Source: Pseudideonella sakaiensis
GTDB lineage: Bacteria > Pseudomonadota > Gammaproteobacteria > Burkholderiales > Burkholderiaceae_C
Length of the DNA: 64,000 nt
Direction of reading: 5' to 3'
Assembly: GCF_001293525.1 (NCBI RefSeq)
Contig: NZ_BBYR01000044.1
Coordinates: 18,645-82,644, forward strand
The notes under the pieces were generated by a model, which did not search any database, was not told the origin of the DNA, and was given only the letters and a program-made list of their open reading frames with translations. Of this stretch, positions 28,546 through 39,581 are shown in pieces. A program made the position numbers and the translations under genes. Every line of letters starts with the position of its first letter. Within the stretch, counting starts at the first letter, position 1.

Positions 28546-31287
28546 CTAGCCCGGCGGCGCGTCCGCCGCGAGGTCCGCGGCGCCGCGGCTGCCGTCGTCG
28601 ACGGGGGGCTGGCCGCGCGGCAGCTCGATCGTGAAGCGGGCGCCCGCCGGCCCGGGCGACGCCGGCCGGTTCTGCGCGTGGATGCGGCCGCCGTGGGCCT
28701 GCACGATCGCGCGCGCGATCGCCAGGCCCAGCCCGACGCCCGGGGTCGCGCTTTCCTTCTGGCCGCGCTCGAACTTCTCGAACACGGCCTCCTCGCGCCC
28801 GGGCGGCAGGCCGGGGCCCTCGTCGTCCAGCTGCAGCGTGACCCGCTCCGGCCCGGCCGATGCGGACAGCGTCAGCGGGGTGCCGGCCGGCGTGTACTTG
28901 GCGGCGTTCTCGAGCAGGTTCACGATCACCCGCTCGAACAGCACCGCGTCGAGGTGCAGCAGCGGCAGGTCGGGGTCGACCGCCAGCCGCAGCGGCCGGC
29001 CCTGCAGCGTCGGCGCGCAGGCGGCCAGCGCGCTGCCGATCACCTCCTCCAGCGGCAGCCAGTCGCGGTGCAGCGGCACCGCGCCGGCCTCCAGCCGCGC
29101 CATGTCCAGCAGGTTCGCGACCATCGCCCCCATGCGCTGCGCCGAGCCGCGGATCGCCTCCACCAGCTCGGCCTGCGCGGCCGCCAGCGCGGGTGGCGTC
29201 AGCGCCAGCGTGTCGGCCAGGCCGAGCAGCGCGGCCAGCGGCGTGCGCAGGTCGTGCGAGATCGCGGACAGCAGCGAGTTGCGCAGCCGCTCCGACTCGA
29301 TCTGCAGCAGGCTCTGCTGCGCGACCTCGATGTAGTGGATGCGCTCCAGCGAGATCGCCAGCAGCGACGCGCAGGTGTCCAGCAGGCGGCGGGCGTCCGG
29401 CCCCAGCGTGTGGCGTTCGGCCGGCTGCACCGCCAGCACGCCGCGCAGGCGCATCGGCGCCCGCAGCGGCAGCACCAGGCAGGCGCTCGCGACCAGGGTG
29501 TCGGTGCCGAAGCCGGCCGGCTCGCCGCGGTCGAAGGCCCATTGCGCGACGGCGTCGTCGACCGCCGCGGTGGCGCCCGGCAGCGCCACCAGGCGGTCCT
29601 GCGCGTCGGCCGCGAGCAGGGTCGAGCGGGCGCCGAACTCGGTGGCGAGGAAGCGCGCGCCGATCTCCGCCACCTGCTGCGGCAGCAGCGCGGCCGAGAG
29701 GTCGCGCGACATCTCGTAGAGGCTGCGCATCCGCCGCTCGCGCTGGCCGGCGGCCTCGGCCTGCACCTTCAGCACCGCGGTGAGCTGCCCGATCGCCAGC
29801 GCCACCACCAGCATCACCGCGAAGGTGACGAGGTACTGGGCATCGCTGACGCTGAAGGACAGCTGCGGCGGCACGAAGAAGAAGTCGAACAGGCCGACGC
29901 CGAGGAAGGCCGCCGCCACCGCCGGCCCGCGGCCGTGGAACCAGCCCACGCCGACCACCGCCAGCAGGAAGATCATCACGATGTTGGTGAGCTCCAGGCG
30001 CCCCAGCAGCGGCGTGGCCAGCAGCACCGTCAGCCCGCAGGCGCCGACCGCGGCGGCATAGCCGCGCCACGGGAAGGCGTCGGCCAGCGGGGGCGCCGCG
30101 GCCGCCCCGGCCGGCGCCGCCGGGGCCGGCAGCGCCGGCAGGGCGGGCGCGGCCACCTGCACCACGTCCAGGTCCTCGGCCAGCGCGGCGATCCGGTCGG
30201 CCGCGGAGCGCCGCCACGGGCGGCGCCGCTGCCCGCTGCGCCCCACCACCACGCGCGCCAGGTTGTGCTCGCGCGCGTAGCGCACCAGCGCCGGCAGGGC
30301 CTCGGGCGCGGCCGGCGTCGCCACCGTCGCGCCCAGCTCCTGCGCGAGCTTGAGCACCCGCAGCGAGCGCTCGCGCCGCGCCGGCGGCAGGCGCTGCACG
30401 GCCGGCGTCTCCACCTGCACCGCATGCCAGGGCACGTCGAGCCGGGCCGCCAGCCGGGCGCTGGCACGCACCAGCTTCTCGGCCCCGTCGCCCGGGCCGA
30501 CGCAGGCCAGCAGCGCCTCGCGGTTCGGCCAGACCGGCTGCGCGCTGCCGCGGCGCCGCCAGGCCTGCATCTCCTCGTCGACGCGGTCGGCCGTGCGCCG
30601 CAGCGCCAGCTCGCGCAGCGCCAGCAGGTTGCCCTTGCGGAAGAAGTGGGCCGCGGCCCGCTCGGCCTGCTGCGGCAGGTAGACCTTGCCGGCGCGCAGC
30701 CGCTCCAGCAGCTCGTCGGGCGGCAGGTCGACCACCACCACCTCGTCGGCCTCGTCGAACAGGCGGTCGGGCACGGTCTCGCGCACGCGGATGCCGGTGA
30801 TGCCGCCGACGATGTCGTTCAGGCTCTCCAGGTGCTGCACGTTCATCGTCGACCAGACGTCGACACCGGCGTCGAGCAGTTCCTCCACGTCCTGCCAGCG
30901 CTTGGGGTGGCGCGCGCCGGGCGGGTTGCTGCAGGCCAGCTCGTCGAGCAGCAGCAGCGGCTGCGCCTGCGCGGCTGCCCACGCGAGCGCGCCGTCCAGG
31001 TCGAAGGCGGGCAGCAGCCGGCCCGCGTGCGCGAGCTGCGCCGGCGGCAGGCGCGGCAGGCCGCGGGCCATGGCCTCGGTCTCCGCGCGGCCGTGCGTCT
31101 CGACCACGCCGATGGTGAGCGCGGTGCCTTCGGCGAGCGCCTCGTGCGCGGCCGCCAGCATCGCGCAGGTCTTGCCGACGCCGGCGCTGGCGCCGAAGAA
31201 GATCTTCAGCCGGCCGCGGCGTGCGCGGGCCTCGTCCTGCTGCACCTGCCGCAGCAGGTGGTCGGGGTCGGGGCGGGCCTCATCCAT
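28546..31287 (-). CDS. kdpD: KdpD sensor histidine kinase
   Basis: A 913-residue kinase of normal KdpD length. The N-terminal cytoplasmic KdpD domain has a Walker A motif GASAGVGKT (32-40) and the family signature TMNVQHLESLNDIVGGITGIRVRETVPD, followed by a universal-stress-like domain (VVVGRSGQRRRPWRR). Four closely spaced membrane helices come next (VGACGLTVLLATPLLGRL and following), then a GAF-like region, the phosphorylation site SAISHDLRTPLAALLG and an ATPase domain (NLLENAAKYTP, DEGPGLPPG, GVGLGLAIARAIV). It senses low potassium or turgor and phosphorylates KdpE. ATG 31287 lies 51 bases downstream of the corA stop. Confidence 0.95.
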   Translation of the reverse strand: MDEARPDPDHLLRQVQQDEARARRGRLKIFFGASAGVGKTCAMLAAAHEALAEGTALTIGVVETHGRAETEAMARGLPRLPPAQLAHAGRLLPAFDLDGALAWAAAQAQPLLLLDELACSNPPGARHPKRWQDVEELLDAGVDVWSTMNVQHLESLNDIVGGITGIRVRETVPDRLFDEADEVVVVDLPPDELLERLRAGKVYLPQQAERAAAHFFRKGNLLALRELALRRTADRVDEEMQAWRRRGSAQPVWPNREALLACVGPGDGAEKLVRASARLAARLDVPWHAVQVETPAVQRLPPARRERSLRVLKLAQELGATVATPAAPEALPALVRYAREHNLARVVVGRSGQRRRPWRRSAADRIAALAEDLDVVQVAAPALPALPAPAAPAGAAAAPPLADAFPWRGYAAAVGACGLTVLLATPLLGRLELTNIVMIFLLAVVGVGWFHGRGPAVAAAFLGVGLFDFFFVPPQLSFSVSDAQYLVTFAVMLVVALAIGQLTAVLKVQAEAAGQRERRMRSLYEMSRDLSAALLPQQVAEIGARFLATEFGARSTLLAADAQDRLVALPGATAAVDDAVAQWAFDRGEPAGFGTDTLVASACLVLPLRAPMRLRGVLAVQPAERHTLGPDARRLLDTCASLLAISLERIHYIEVAQQSLLQIESERLRNSLLSAISHDLRTPLAALLGLADTLALTPPALAAAQAELVEAIRGSAQRMGAMVANLLDMARLEAGAVPLHRDWLPLEEVIGSALAACAPTLQGRPLRLAVDPDLPLLHLDAVLFERVIVNLLENAAKYTPAGTPLTLSASAGPERVTLQLDDEGPGLPPGREEAVFEKFERGQKESATPGVGLGLAIARAIVQAHGGRIHAQNRPASPGPAGARFTIELPRGQPPVDDGSRGAADLAADAPPG

Positions 31288-31338
31288 CGTGGCGTCCGGC
31301 CGCGGCGGCCGTTCCCTGCCGCGCGGCGCCTGGGATCC

Positions 31339-32307
31339 TCACAGCCAGCCGGCGCGCCGGAAGCGCCAGTAGAGCAGCGACGCGGCGCCGGCGATCGCGC
31401 CGAGCGCCATCGGGTAGCCGTAGGCCCACTTCAGCTCCGGCATCTGCTCGAAGTTCATGCCCCAGATGCCGGCCAGCGCGGTCGAGACCGCGAAGATCGC
31501 GGCCCAGGCGGCCAGCCGCTTGGTGGTCTCGGACTCCTCGATGGTCACCATCGACAGGTTGACCTGGATCGCCGTGACGATGGTCTCGCGGATGCCGTCG
31601 ACCGCGCCCTGGATGCGCGCCAGGTGGTCGTGCACGTCGCGGAAGTACTCCTGGCTGTGCAGGCACACCGCGGGCACCCGCCCGCCGTACAGCTTGCCGG
31701 CCACCTCCAGCAGCGGCGCCACCGCGTGGCGCAGCACCGCCACGCGGCGCTTCAGCGCATACAGGCGCTCGATGTTCGAGCGCGCGCTGCCGGCCTCGAA
31801 GATGCGGCCCTCGATCTCCTCCAGCTCGGCTTCCATCGTCTCGAGCAGCGGGAAGTAGCGGTCGACCACCGCGTCCATCAGCGCGTAGAGCACGAAGCCC
31901 GCGCCCTGGCGCAGGTGCTCCGGCTCGCGCTCGCAGCGCTCGCGCACGCCGAGGAAGCCCTGGCGGCTGCCGTTGCGCACCGACAGCACGAAGTTGCGGC
32001 CGACGAAGATCGCCACCTCGCCGTTCTCCAGCCCGCCGTCCTCGCGCGCCTCCGGCAGCTTCATCACGACGAACAGGGTGTCGCCGTACTCCTCGATCTT
32101 CGGCCGCTGGTGGCCGTGGCCGGCGTCCTCGATCGCCAGCTCGTGCAGGCCGAACTCGCGCTGCATCGCGCGCAGCTCTTCATCGCTGGCGTCGCGCAGC
32201 GCCACCCAGACGAAGCAGCCGGGCCGCCCCAGCCAGTCGTCGATCGCCTCGACCGGGATGTCGGCGAGCTTGAGGCCGTCCTGGTAGACCACGCAATTGA
32301 TGAGCAC
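31339..32307 (-). CDS. corA: CorA-family magnesium/cobalt transporter
   Basis: A 322-residue channel. The large cytoplasmic N-terminal domain begins NCVVYQDGLKLADI, then a long helical stalk leads to two C-terminal membrane helices. The first helix ends with the selectivity signature GMN in AGIWGMNFEQMPE, and the second is followed by a basic tail (YWRFRRAGWL). The start is GTG 32307, with GGAAGGA about 12 bases upstream; no ATG fits the family N-terminus. It sits between kdpC (44 bases upstream) and kdpD (51 bases downstream), all on one strand, so it is probably transcribed with the Kdp genes. That location is unusual and suggests coupling of divalent-cation and potassium uptake. Confidence 0.92.
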   Translation of the reverse strand: MLINCVVYQDGLKLADIPVEAIDDWLGRPGCFVWVALRDASDEELRAMQREFGLHELAIEDAGHGHQRPKIEEYGDTLFVVMKLPEAREDGGLENGEVAIFVGRNFVLSVRNGSRQGFLGVRERCEREPEHLRQGAGFVLYALMDAVVDRYFPLLETMEAELEEIEGRIFEAGSARSNIERLYALKRRVAVLRHAVAPLLEVAGKLYGGRVPAVCLHSQEYFRDVHDHLARIQGAVDGIRETIVTAIQVNLSMVTIEESETTKRLAAWAAIFAVSTALAGIWGMNFEQMPELKWAYGYPMALGAIAGAASLLYWRFRRAGWL

Positions 32308-32351
32308 GGGCGGGTTCCTTCCGGGCGGGATCTTCCCATGCGGCGCGGGCT

Positions 32352-32927
32352 TCAGCGGCCGGCGGCATCCAGCGCGAGGTTGAGCGTCAGCACCGTCACG
32401 CGCGGCTCGCCGAGGAAGCCCAGCCAGCGGCCCTCGGTGGCCTGCTCGACCAGTGCGCGCACCCGCTCGGGCGGCCAGCCGCGCGCCCGGGCCACGCGGC
32501 CGATCTGGTAGTCCGCGGCGGCGCGGCTGATGTGCGGGTCCAGCCCGCTGCCGGAGGCCGTGACCAGGTCGACGGGGACCGCGGCGGGCGCGGACGGATC
32601 GGCCGCGCGCAGCGCGGCGATGCGCGTGCGCACGGCCTCGGCCAGCGCCGGGTGGCTGGGGCCGAGGTTGGAGCCGGCCGAGACGGCGCCGTTGTAGGGC
32701 ATCGGTGCGGTGGCCGACGGGCGACCCCAGAAGTAGCGCGGGTCGCTGAAGGCCTGCCCGATCAGCGTGGAGCCGACGACGCGGCCATCGCGCCGGACCA
32801 GGCTGCCCTCCGCCGCATCGGGGAAGAGCAGCCGGGCGGCGCCGGTCACGGCCAGCGGGTAGGCGAGGCCGGTCAGCAGCGACAGCAGCAGGAACAGGCT
32901 CAGCGCAGGGCGGATCATCTGACGCAT
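32352..32927 (-). CDS. kdpC: KdpC, potassium-transporting ATPase subunit C
   Basis: A 191-residue protein with one N-terminal membrane helix (ALSLFLLLSLLTGLAYPLAVTGAARLLFP), then the conserved periplasmic segments GSTLIGQAFSDPRYFWGRPSAT, SNLGPSHPAL, VTASGSGLDPHIS and a C-terminal VLTLNLALD. KdpC stabilises the KdpFABC complex and raises its ATP affinity. It follows kdpB by 42 bases, and corA comes next downstream instead of kdpD. Confidence 0.96.
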   Translation of the reverse strand: MRQMIRPALSLFLLLSLLTGLAYPLAVTGAARLLFPDAAEGSLVRRDGRVVGSTLIGQAFSDPRYFWGRPSATAPMPYNGAVSAGSNLGPSHPALAEAVRTRIAALRAADPSAPAAVPVDLVTASGSGLDPHISRAAADYQIGRVARARGWPPERVRALVEQATEGRWLGFLGEPRVTVLTLNLALDAAGR

Positions 32928-32969
32928 GGGACGGTCTCCGGAAAGGCGGTGGGCGGGGGGGGGCGGGCG

Positions 32970-35054
<2,085 letters not shown>

Positions 35055-35073
35055 GGGGTCACCTCGGCGCGGC

Positions 35074-36867
35074 TCAGCGGCCCGGCAGCTGCAGCTGCTC
35101 GACCACCGGGCCGAGCGCCAGCGCCGGCACGTGGTTCAGCAGGCCGACCAGCAGCACGGTGCCGACCAGCAGCGCGACGAACAGCGGCCCGTGCGTCGGC
35201 AGCGTGCCGTCGGTGGCGGCCAGGCGCTTCTTCGCGGCCAGCGCACCGGCGATCGCCAGCACCGGCACGATCACGCCGAAGCGGCCGAACCACATCGCCA
35301 CCGCGAGCAGCAGGTTGTAGAAGGGGGTGTTGGCGGACAGCCCGGCGAAGGCGCTGCCGTTGTTGTTGGCGGCCGACGAGAAGGCGTAGAGCACCTCGGT
35401 GAAGCCGTGCGGCCCGGGGTTGCCGATGCCGGCGCGGCCCGCGTCGGTCATCACCGCCAGCGCCGTGCCGCCGAGCGTCAGCAGCGGCGCGACGAGCAGC
35501 GCGAGGGCCACCATCTTGACCTCGTGCGCCTCGATCTTCTTGCCGAGGTACTCGGGCGTACGGCCGATCATCAGCCCGGCGACGAACACCGCCAGCAGCG
35601 CGAACACCAGCATGCCGTAGAGGCCCGAGCCGACGCCGCCGAAGATCACCTCGCCCAGCTGGATCAGCACCAGCGGCACCGCGCCGCCGAGCGGCGTGAA
35701 GCTGTCGTGCATCGCGTTCACCGCGCCGCAGCTGGCCGCGGTGGTGATGGTCGCGAACAGCGACGACGCGGCGATGCCGAAGCGCAGCTCCTTGCCCTCC
35801 ATGTTGCCGCCCGGCTGCAGCGGCCCGGCCTGCGCATCCACGCCCAGGCCGGCGAGCAGCGGGTTGCCCTGCTGCTCGGCGCTGGTGGTGGCCACCACCG
35901 CGAGCACGAACACCAGCGTCATCGCGGCCAGCAGCGCCCAGCCCTGCCGCAGGTCGCCGACGAGGCGGCCGAAGACGAAGCACAGCGCCGCCGGGATCAG
36001 CAGGATCGCCAGCATCTGCAGCGCATTGCTCGCCGCGCCCGGGTTCTCGTAGGGGTGGGCCGCGTTGGCGTTGAAGTAGCCGCCGCCGTTGGTGCCGAGC
36101 AGCTTGATCGCCACCTGCGAGGCCACCGGGCCGCGCGCCAGCGTCTGGGTGCGGGCCTGCTGCGGCTCGGTCAGGACCACGCCCGCCGCGTCGCGCAGCG
36201 GCTGGCCGGCGGCATCGGTGCGGGGCTGCTCCCAGCGCAGCGTGTCCAGGGTCTGCACGACGGCGTCGGGCGCGAGGGTCTGGACCACGCCCAGGCCGGC
36301 GAAGGCCAGCGCGAACACCAGCGAAAGCGGCAGCAGGATCCACAGCGTGATCCGCGTCAGGTCCACCCAGACGTTGCCGACCGCCTGCACGGCGTGGCGC
36401 GCGAAGCCGCGCACCAGGGCCGTCGCGACCGCGATGCCGGTCGCGGCGGACAGGAAGTTCTGCACCGTGAGCGCCAGCATCTGGGTCAAGTGGCTCATCG
36501 TCGACTCGCCGGCATAGCCCTGCCAGTTCGTGTTGGTGACGAAGCTGATCGCGGTGTCGAAGGCCGAATCGGGCGCGACCGCGGGCAGGCCCTGCGGGTT
36601 CAGCGGCAGCCCGCCCTGCAGGCGCTGCAGCGCGACCACCGCCAGCACGCCGAGGCCGTTGAACAGCAGCAGGCCGAGCGTGTAGGCGAGCCAGCCGTGC
36701 TCGCGGGCGGCGTCGACGCCGGCGAGGCGGAACAGCGGCGCCTCCACGCGGCGCCCGGCGGTGAAGCGGCCCTCCAGCACCGCGGCCATGGCCCGGCCGA
36801 GCGGCCAGGCCAGCAGCAGCAGCACCGCCAGGTACGCCGCCAGCTGCAGCCAGGCGGGCCCGGTCAC
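35074..36867 (-). CDS. kdpA: KdpA, potassium-transporting ATPase channel subunit
   Basis: A 597-residue membrane protein with the four selectivity-filter-like loops of the SKT family, including [51 protein letters not shown] and [15 protein letters not shown]. It forms the potassium pathway of the KdpFABC pump. The start is GTG 36867, which overlaps the stop of kdpF by four bases (GTGA). A longer frame exists upstream, but it runs through kdpF and has no family counterpart. Confidence 0.96.
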   Translation of the reverse strand: MTGPAWLQLAAYLAVLLLLAWPLGRAMAAVLEGRFTAGRRVEAPLFRLAGVDAAREHGWLAYTLGLLLFNGLGVLAVVALQRLQGGLPLNPQGLPAVAPDSAFDTAISFVTNTNWQGYAGESTMSHLTQMLALTVQNFLSAATGIAVATALVRGFARHAVQAVGNVWVDLTRITLWILLPLSLVFALAFAGLGVVQTLAPDAVVQTLDTLRWEQPRTDAAGQPLRDAAGVVLTEPQQARTQTLARGPVASQVAIKLLGTNGGGYFNANAAHPYENPGAASNALQMLAILLIPAALCFVFGRLVGDLRQGWALLAAMTLVFVLAVVATTSAEQQGNPLLAGLGVDAQAGPLQPGGNMEGKELRFGIAASSLFATITTAASCGAVNAMHDSFTPLGGAVPLVLIQLGEVIFGGVGSGLYGMLVFALLAVFVAGLMIGRTPEYLGKKIEAHEVKMVALALLVAPLLTLGGTALAVMTDAGRAGIGNPGPHGFTEVLYAFSSAANNNGSAFAGLSANTPFYNLLLAVAMWFGRFGVIVPVLAIAGALAAKKRLAATDGTLPTHGPLFVALLVGTVLLVGLLNHVPALALGPVVEQLQLPGR

Positions 36868-36956
36868 GCGGCGTCCTCCGGGTGCAGCAGCACCACGACG
36901 AGGTAGACGGCCAGGCCGGCGGCCATCAGCCCGGCGGCGACGATCCAGCCGGTCAC
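36864..36956 (-). CDS. kdpF: KdpF, 30-residue stabilising subunit
   Basis: A 30-residue single-helix peptide, [19 protein letters not shown] followed by [11 protein letters not shown], with the classic KdpF ending (hydrophobic helix, then L-x-PE). The GTG start at 36956 overlaps the stop of the preceding 37-residue peptide by four bases, and its own stop overlaps the kdpA GTG by four bases. KdpF stabilises the Kdp complex in the membrane. Confidence 0.9.
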   Translation of the reverse strand: MTGWIVAAGLMAAGLAVYLVVVLLHPEDAA

Positions 36957-37066
36957 GAGGCGCCGCCCGTGCGCGATGCACGCGCCTGCAGACGGTCGCA
37001 GCCGACGGCGAAGCCGGCTGCCGCGGCCCAGAGGAGGGCGGCGAGGGCGAGGAGAAGGAGGTCCAT
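36953..37066 (-). CDS. 37-residue single-helix membrane peptide at the head of the kdp operon
   Basis: A very short open frame, ATG 37066 to TGA 36953-36955. It encodes [20 protein letters not shown] and then [17 protein letters not shown]: one strongly hydrophobic helix, then a GC-x-RLQ motif and a polar tail. Its stop overlaps the kdpF GTG in a GTGA junction, so the three first cistrons (this, kdpF, kdpA) are chained by overlaps and probably translationally coupled. Similar unannotated peptides with a C-terminal GC-x-RLQ-like ending occur, from memory, before kdpF in other proteobacteria. A role as an extra Kdp subunit or leader peptide is inferred. No strong ribosome-binding site is visible. 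Confidence 0.65.
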   Translation of the reverse strand: MDLLLLALAALLWAAAAGFAVGCDRLQARASRTGGAS

Positions 37067-37099
37067 GCGGGGTCCCGAAGCGATGCCGGGATGCTCCGC

Positions 37100-37161
37100 G
37101 CCGGCGCGTCAAGACGGTGTCAAGACATCGCGTGCCGGCATCAAGAAGGCGTCAAGACGGC
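37100..37161 (-). promoter_or_regulatory. Phased TCTTGA direct repeats upstream of kdp, candidate KdpE operator
   Basis: Four TCTTGA hexamers on the minus strand (TCAAGA at 37109, 37120, 37141 and 37152 on the plus strand) are spaced 11, 21 and 11 bases, all on one helix face. OmpR-family regulators such as KdpE bind 11-base direct repeats. The block ends about 35 bases before the first kdp start. TTGACA and TTGACG within it could serve as a -35, but no clear -10 is seen. Confidence 0.6.
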
Positions 37162-37205
37162 GTGCCCGGGCGGGCCGCCCCCGCGGCCGGCCGGCCCCGC
37201 CGGCG

Positions 37206-38333
37206 TCAGGCCAGCGGCAGGCCCTCGTGGCGCGCGACCTGCTCGAGCGCGTCCTCGAACAGCACGCGCGCGCGGCCCGCCACCTGCTGCAGCGCGGCAT
37301 GCAGGGCCGCGTCGTCCGCGTTGCGGTGGCGGCAGCCGGCGCTGTAGGCCTCGAAGCTGGCCAGCTGCAGCAGCAGCTCGGCCACGTGGCGCGGGCACTC
37401 GCAGCTGACGGCGGAGGCGCGCACGGCCAGCGTGGTCAGCGTGGCATCGTCGTAGCGGCGTGGCGGCAGATCGTCGGCCGGTCCCGGCAGTGGCGGCGCC
37501 TCCGGCGCCGGCGACATGTCCGGCGCCGGCCGCGGCCCGAGGCCGGCCGCGACGGCCGCGAGCCAGGCCCCGAGCGCCTCGTCGTCGCCGGGCTCGCGCG
37601 CCACCACCACGCCGAGCGCGCGCAGCGCCAGCGTGGCGCCGCGGCTGCCGTGCCGGTACAGCGCCGCGACGCGGCCGCGGCCGAAGGCGCGCAGCGCGGC
37701 GGCCAGCTCGGGCGGGGCGTCCGGCCGCAGCTGGGGCGTCTCCCAGACCAGCAGCTCGGGTGCGGCATCGGGCCCGGCCGCGGCGGCGGCACGCGCGGCG
37801 GCGCGCAGCGAGGCATGCACCGTGATCGCCGCCCGCGGGTGGCCGAATGCCGGCCGCTGCAGCCGCGCCGCCAGCGATGCGCCGACCACGGCGAGCCGCA
37901 GCGCGCGGGCACGCCGGCCGGGCGCTGGCGCGCCGGCCGTCGCCTGCCCGTGCGCCTGCGGCCCCGCCCCGGCCGCGGCCGCCGTGGCGTCCGCGGCGGC
38001 GTCGGGGCGGGCCGGGTCCGCGTCGCGGCCGGCGTCGTCGCCGGGCCGTGCGGCCGGCGCGGCATCGGCCAGGGCCTGCAGCGTCGCGGTGTCCAGCGTG
38101 GCGATCGAGCCGATCGCATGCCCCTGGCGCGTCAGCGCGCGCAGCAGCTGCAGCCGCGCCAGGTCCTGCAGCGCGTACAGCCGGTGGCCCGACGGCGCCG
38201 TGGCCGGCTGCACCGCGCGGTAGCGCTGCTCCCAGATGCGCAGCGTCGCGACCGGCATGCCGGCCAGACGCGCCGCGGCGGCGCTGCGCAGCCGCGGGGT
38301 CGCGGACTCGTCGTCGGGGAGCGGTGCAGGCAT
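37206..38333 (-). CDS. MerR family transcriptional regulator with long C-terminal domain
   Basis: A 375-residue regulator. Residues about 15-75 form a MerR winged helix (SAAAARLAGMPVATLRIWEQRYRAVQPATAPSGHRLY, then LARLQLLRALTRQGHAIGSIA), of the type found in CarH/LitR light regulators. A low-complexity Ala/Pro/Asp linker (95-140) and a Rossmann-like region follow, but the cobalamin-binding E-x-x-H-x-x-H motif of CarH is absent. The end has a cysteine-bearing helical segment (SCECPRHVAELLLQLASFEAYSAGCRHRN). It is divergent from a renalase-like/HiPIP/photolyase operon, so it probably controls photoreactivation genes by some non-B12 signal. The redox or metal state of its cysteines is a guess. 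Confidence 0.8.
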   Translation of the reverse strand: MPAPLPDDESATPRLRSAAAARLAGMPVATLRIWEQRYRAVQPATAPSGHRLYALQDLARLQLLRALTRQGHAIGSIATLDTATLQALADAAPAARPGDDAGRDADPARPDAAADATAAAAGAGPQAHGQATAGAPAPGRRARALRLAVVGASLAARLQRPAFGHPRAAITVHASLRAAARAAAAAGPDAAPELLVWETPQLRPDAPPELAAALRAFGRGRVAALYRHGSRGATLALRALGVVVAREPGDDEALGAWLAAVAAGLGPRPAPDMSPAPEAPPLPGPADDLPPRRYDDATLTTLAVRASAVSCECPRHVAELLLQLASFEAYSAGCRHRNADDAALHAALQQVAGRARVLFEDALEQVARHEGLPLA

Positions 38334-38344
38334 GGGGGTGGTGA

Positions 38345-38430
38345 GATGAGTCGAAAGTGAGTCGTAATATTGGACTGATTCGGTCTGTTTGTCATCGGTG
38401 AGTTCGAAATGAACTCGATTCGCCTATGAT
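38345..38430. promoter_or_regulatory. Divergent operator/promoter region of the MerR-photolyase cluster
   Basis: An A+T-rich island. GAGTTC-GAAAT-GAACTC (38400-38416) is a perfect 6-base inverted repeat with a 5-base spacer. Two further TGAGTCG copies lie near 38347 and 38358. TATGAT (38425-38430) is a good -10 for the rightward genes, with the palindrome over its -35 region. The spacing puts the transcript start at about the ATG at 38437, so that mRNA may be nearly leaderless. Confidence 0.55.
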
Positions 38431-38436
38431 TTCGGG

Positions 38437-39573
38437 ATGGAGTCGCCCCGCCGCCCGCCTGGAACCGACGCACCGTGGCGTGTGGCGATCGTCGGCGCCG
38501 GTGTCGCGGGCGCGGCCTGTGCGCGCGCGCTGGCCCAAGCGGGCGCCGAGCTGCAGGTGTTCGACAAGTCGCGCGGCCCGGGCGGCCGTCTGGCCACGCG
38601 TCGCGCGGAGTGGGTGGATGACGACGGCCAGCCGCGCGTCGTGAGCTTCGACCACGGCGCGCCCGGCTTCGTCAGCCGCGACCCGGCACTGTCGGACGCG
38701 GTGGCGGCCGCGTGGTGCGACGGGGCGCTCTGGCGCTGGTCGCCGCGGCCGGCGCCCGCGCGCGGCCGCTCGGGCGAGGCGGCTGCGGCGCCGGCCGCGC
38801 TGTGGGTGCCCGGGCCGGACATGCCCGCGCTGTGCCGCCGCTGGATCGGCGCGCTGCCGCTGCAGGCGGGCACCGCGGTCGCGGGCCTGCAGCGCGGCCC
38901 CGGCGGATGGACGCTCGCCTGCGCGGGCGGCGCGCCCGGCGCGGCCGGCTTCGATGCCGTGGTGCTGGCGATCCCGCCGGCCCAGGCTGCCGCGTTGCTG
39001 GCGCCGCACCGCCCCGACTGGGCCGAGCGCGCGCGGGCCCGGCCGATGCTGCCGACGTGGACGCTGATGGCGCTGACCGACGCCGCCGGCGACGTCGGGC
39101 CCGACGGCGACGACTGGGATTGGGCGGCACCGTCCGCCGGCCCGCTGGCCCGCGTCGTGCGCAACGACCTCAAGCCTGGCCGCGCGCGCCGGCCGGGCGA
39201 GGCCGCCTGGGTGGCGCACGCGACGCCCGACTGGAGCCGGGACTGGCTCGAGGCGACGCCGCAGGAGGTGTTGCCGCGCATGCAGCACGCGCTGGCCGAG
39301 CGGCTGGGCCGCGCGCCGGCCTGGCGCCATGCGGTGGTGCACCGCTGGCGCTACGCCACGCTGGCGCCCGGGCCGGATGGCGCGCCCGTCGACGGCGACT
39401 GCCTGCACGACGCCGCGCTCGGCCTCGGCGTCTGCGGCGACGCCTGGGGCGGCGGCGGTGTCGACGCGGCCTGGCGCTCGGGCCGCGCACTCGCCGCCGC
39501 ACTGATCGAGGCCCGGCCGGGATCGCAAGCCCGCGGCCGGGATCCCCTTCCTTCGCTTGCGCCCCCCCGATGA
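38437..39573 (+). CDS. Renalase-like NAD(P)/FAD-dependent oxidoreductase
   Basis: A 378-residue flavoprotein. The FAD-binding motif VAIVGAGVAGAACARALAQAGAELQVFDKSRGPGGRLATRR starts near residue 16 and is typical of the COG3380 renalase-like group. The C-terminal FAD motif is GLGVCGDAWGGGGVDAAWRSGRALAAAL. Renalase oxidises stray dihydro-nicotinamide isomers; bacterial COG3380 proteins often lie next to photolyase genes, as here. ATG 38437 is taken as start, although a GTG at 38480 directly before the nucleotide-binding motif is possible. The stop overlaps an upstream ATG of the next gene. A cytoplasmic role in repairing flavin or nicotinamide photoproducts is inferred from context. Confidence 0.82.
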   Translation: MESPRRPPGTDAPWRVAIVGAGVAGAACARALAQAGAELQVFDKSRGPGGRLATRRAEWVDDDGQPRVVSFDHGAPGFVSRDPALSDAVAAAWCDGALWRWSPRPAPARGRSGEAAAAPAALWVPGPDMPALCRRWIGALPLQAGTAVAGLQRGPGGWTLACAGGAPGAAGFDAVVLAIPPAQAAALLAPHRPDWAERARARPMLPTWTLMALTDAAGDVGPDGDDWDWAAPSAGPLARVVRNDLKPGRARRPGEAAWVAHATPDWSRDWLEATPQEVLPRMQHALAERLGRAPAWRHAVVHRWRYATLAPGPDGAPVDGDCLHDAALGLGVCGDAWGGGGVDAAWRSGRALAAALIEARPGSQARGRDPLPSLAPPR

Positions 39574-39581
39574 GGACCCCG

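Noticed and set aside
37109..37157. Repeated TCAAGA block considered as a CRISPR-like or satellite array
   Set aside because: Units are only 6-11 bases, helically phased, and sit at a promoter; no spacers or cas genes. A regulator site explains it better.
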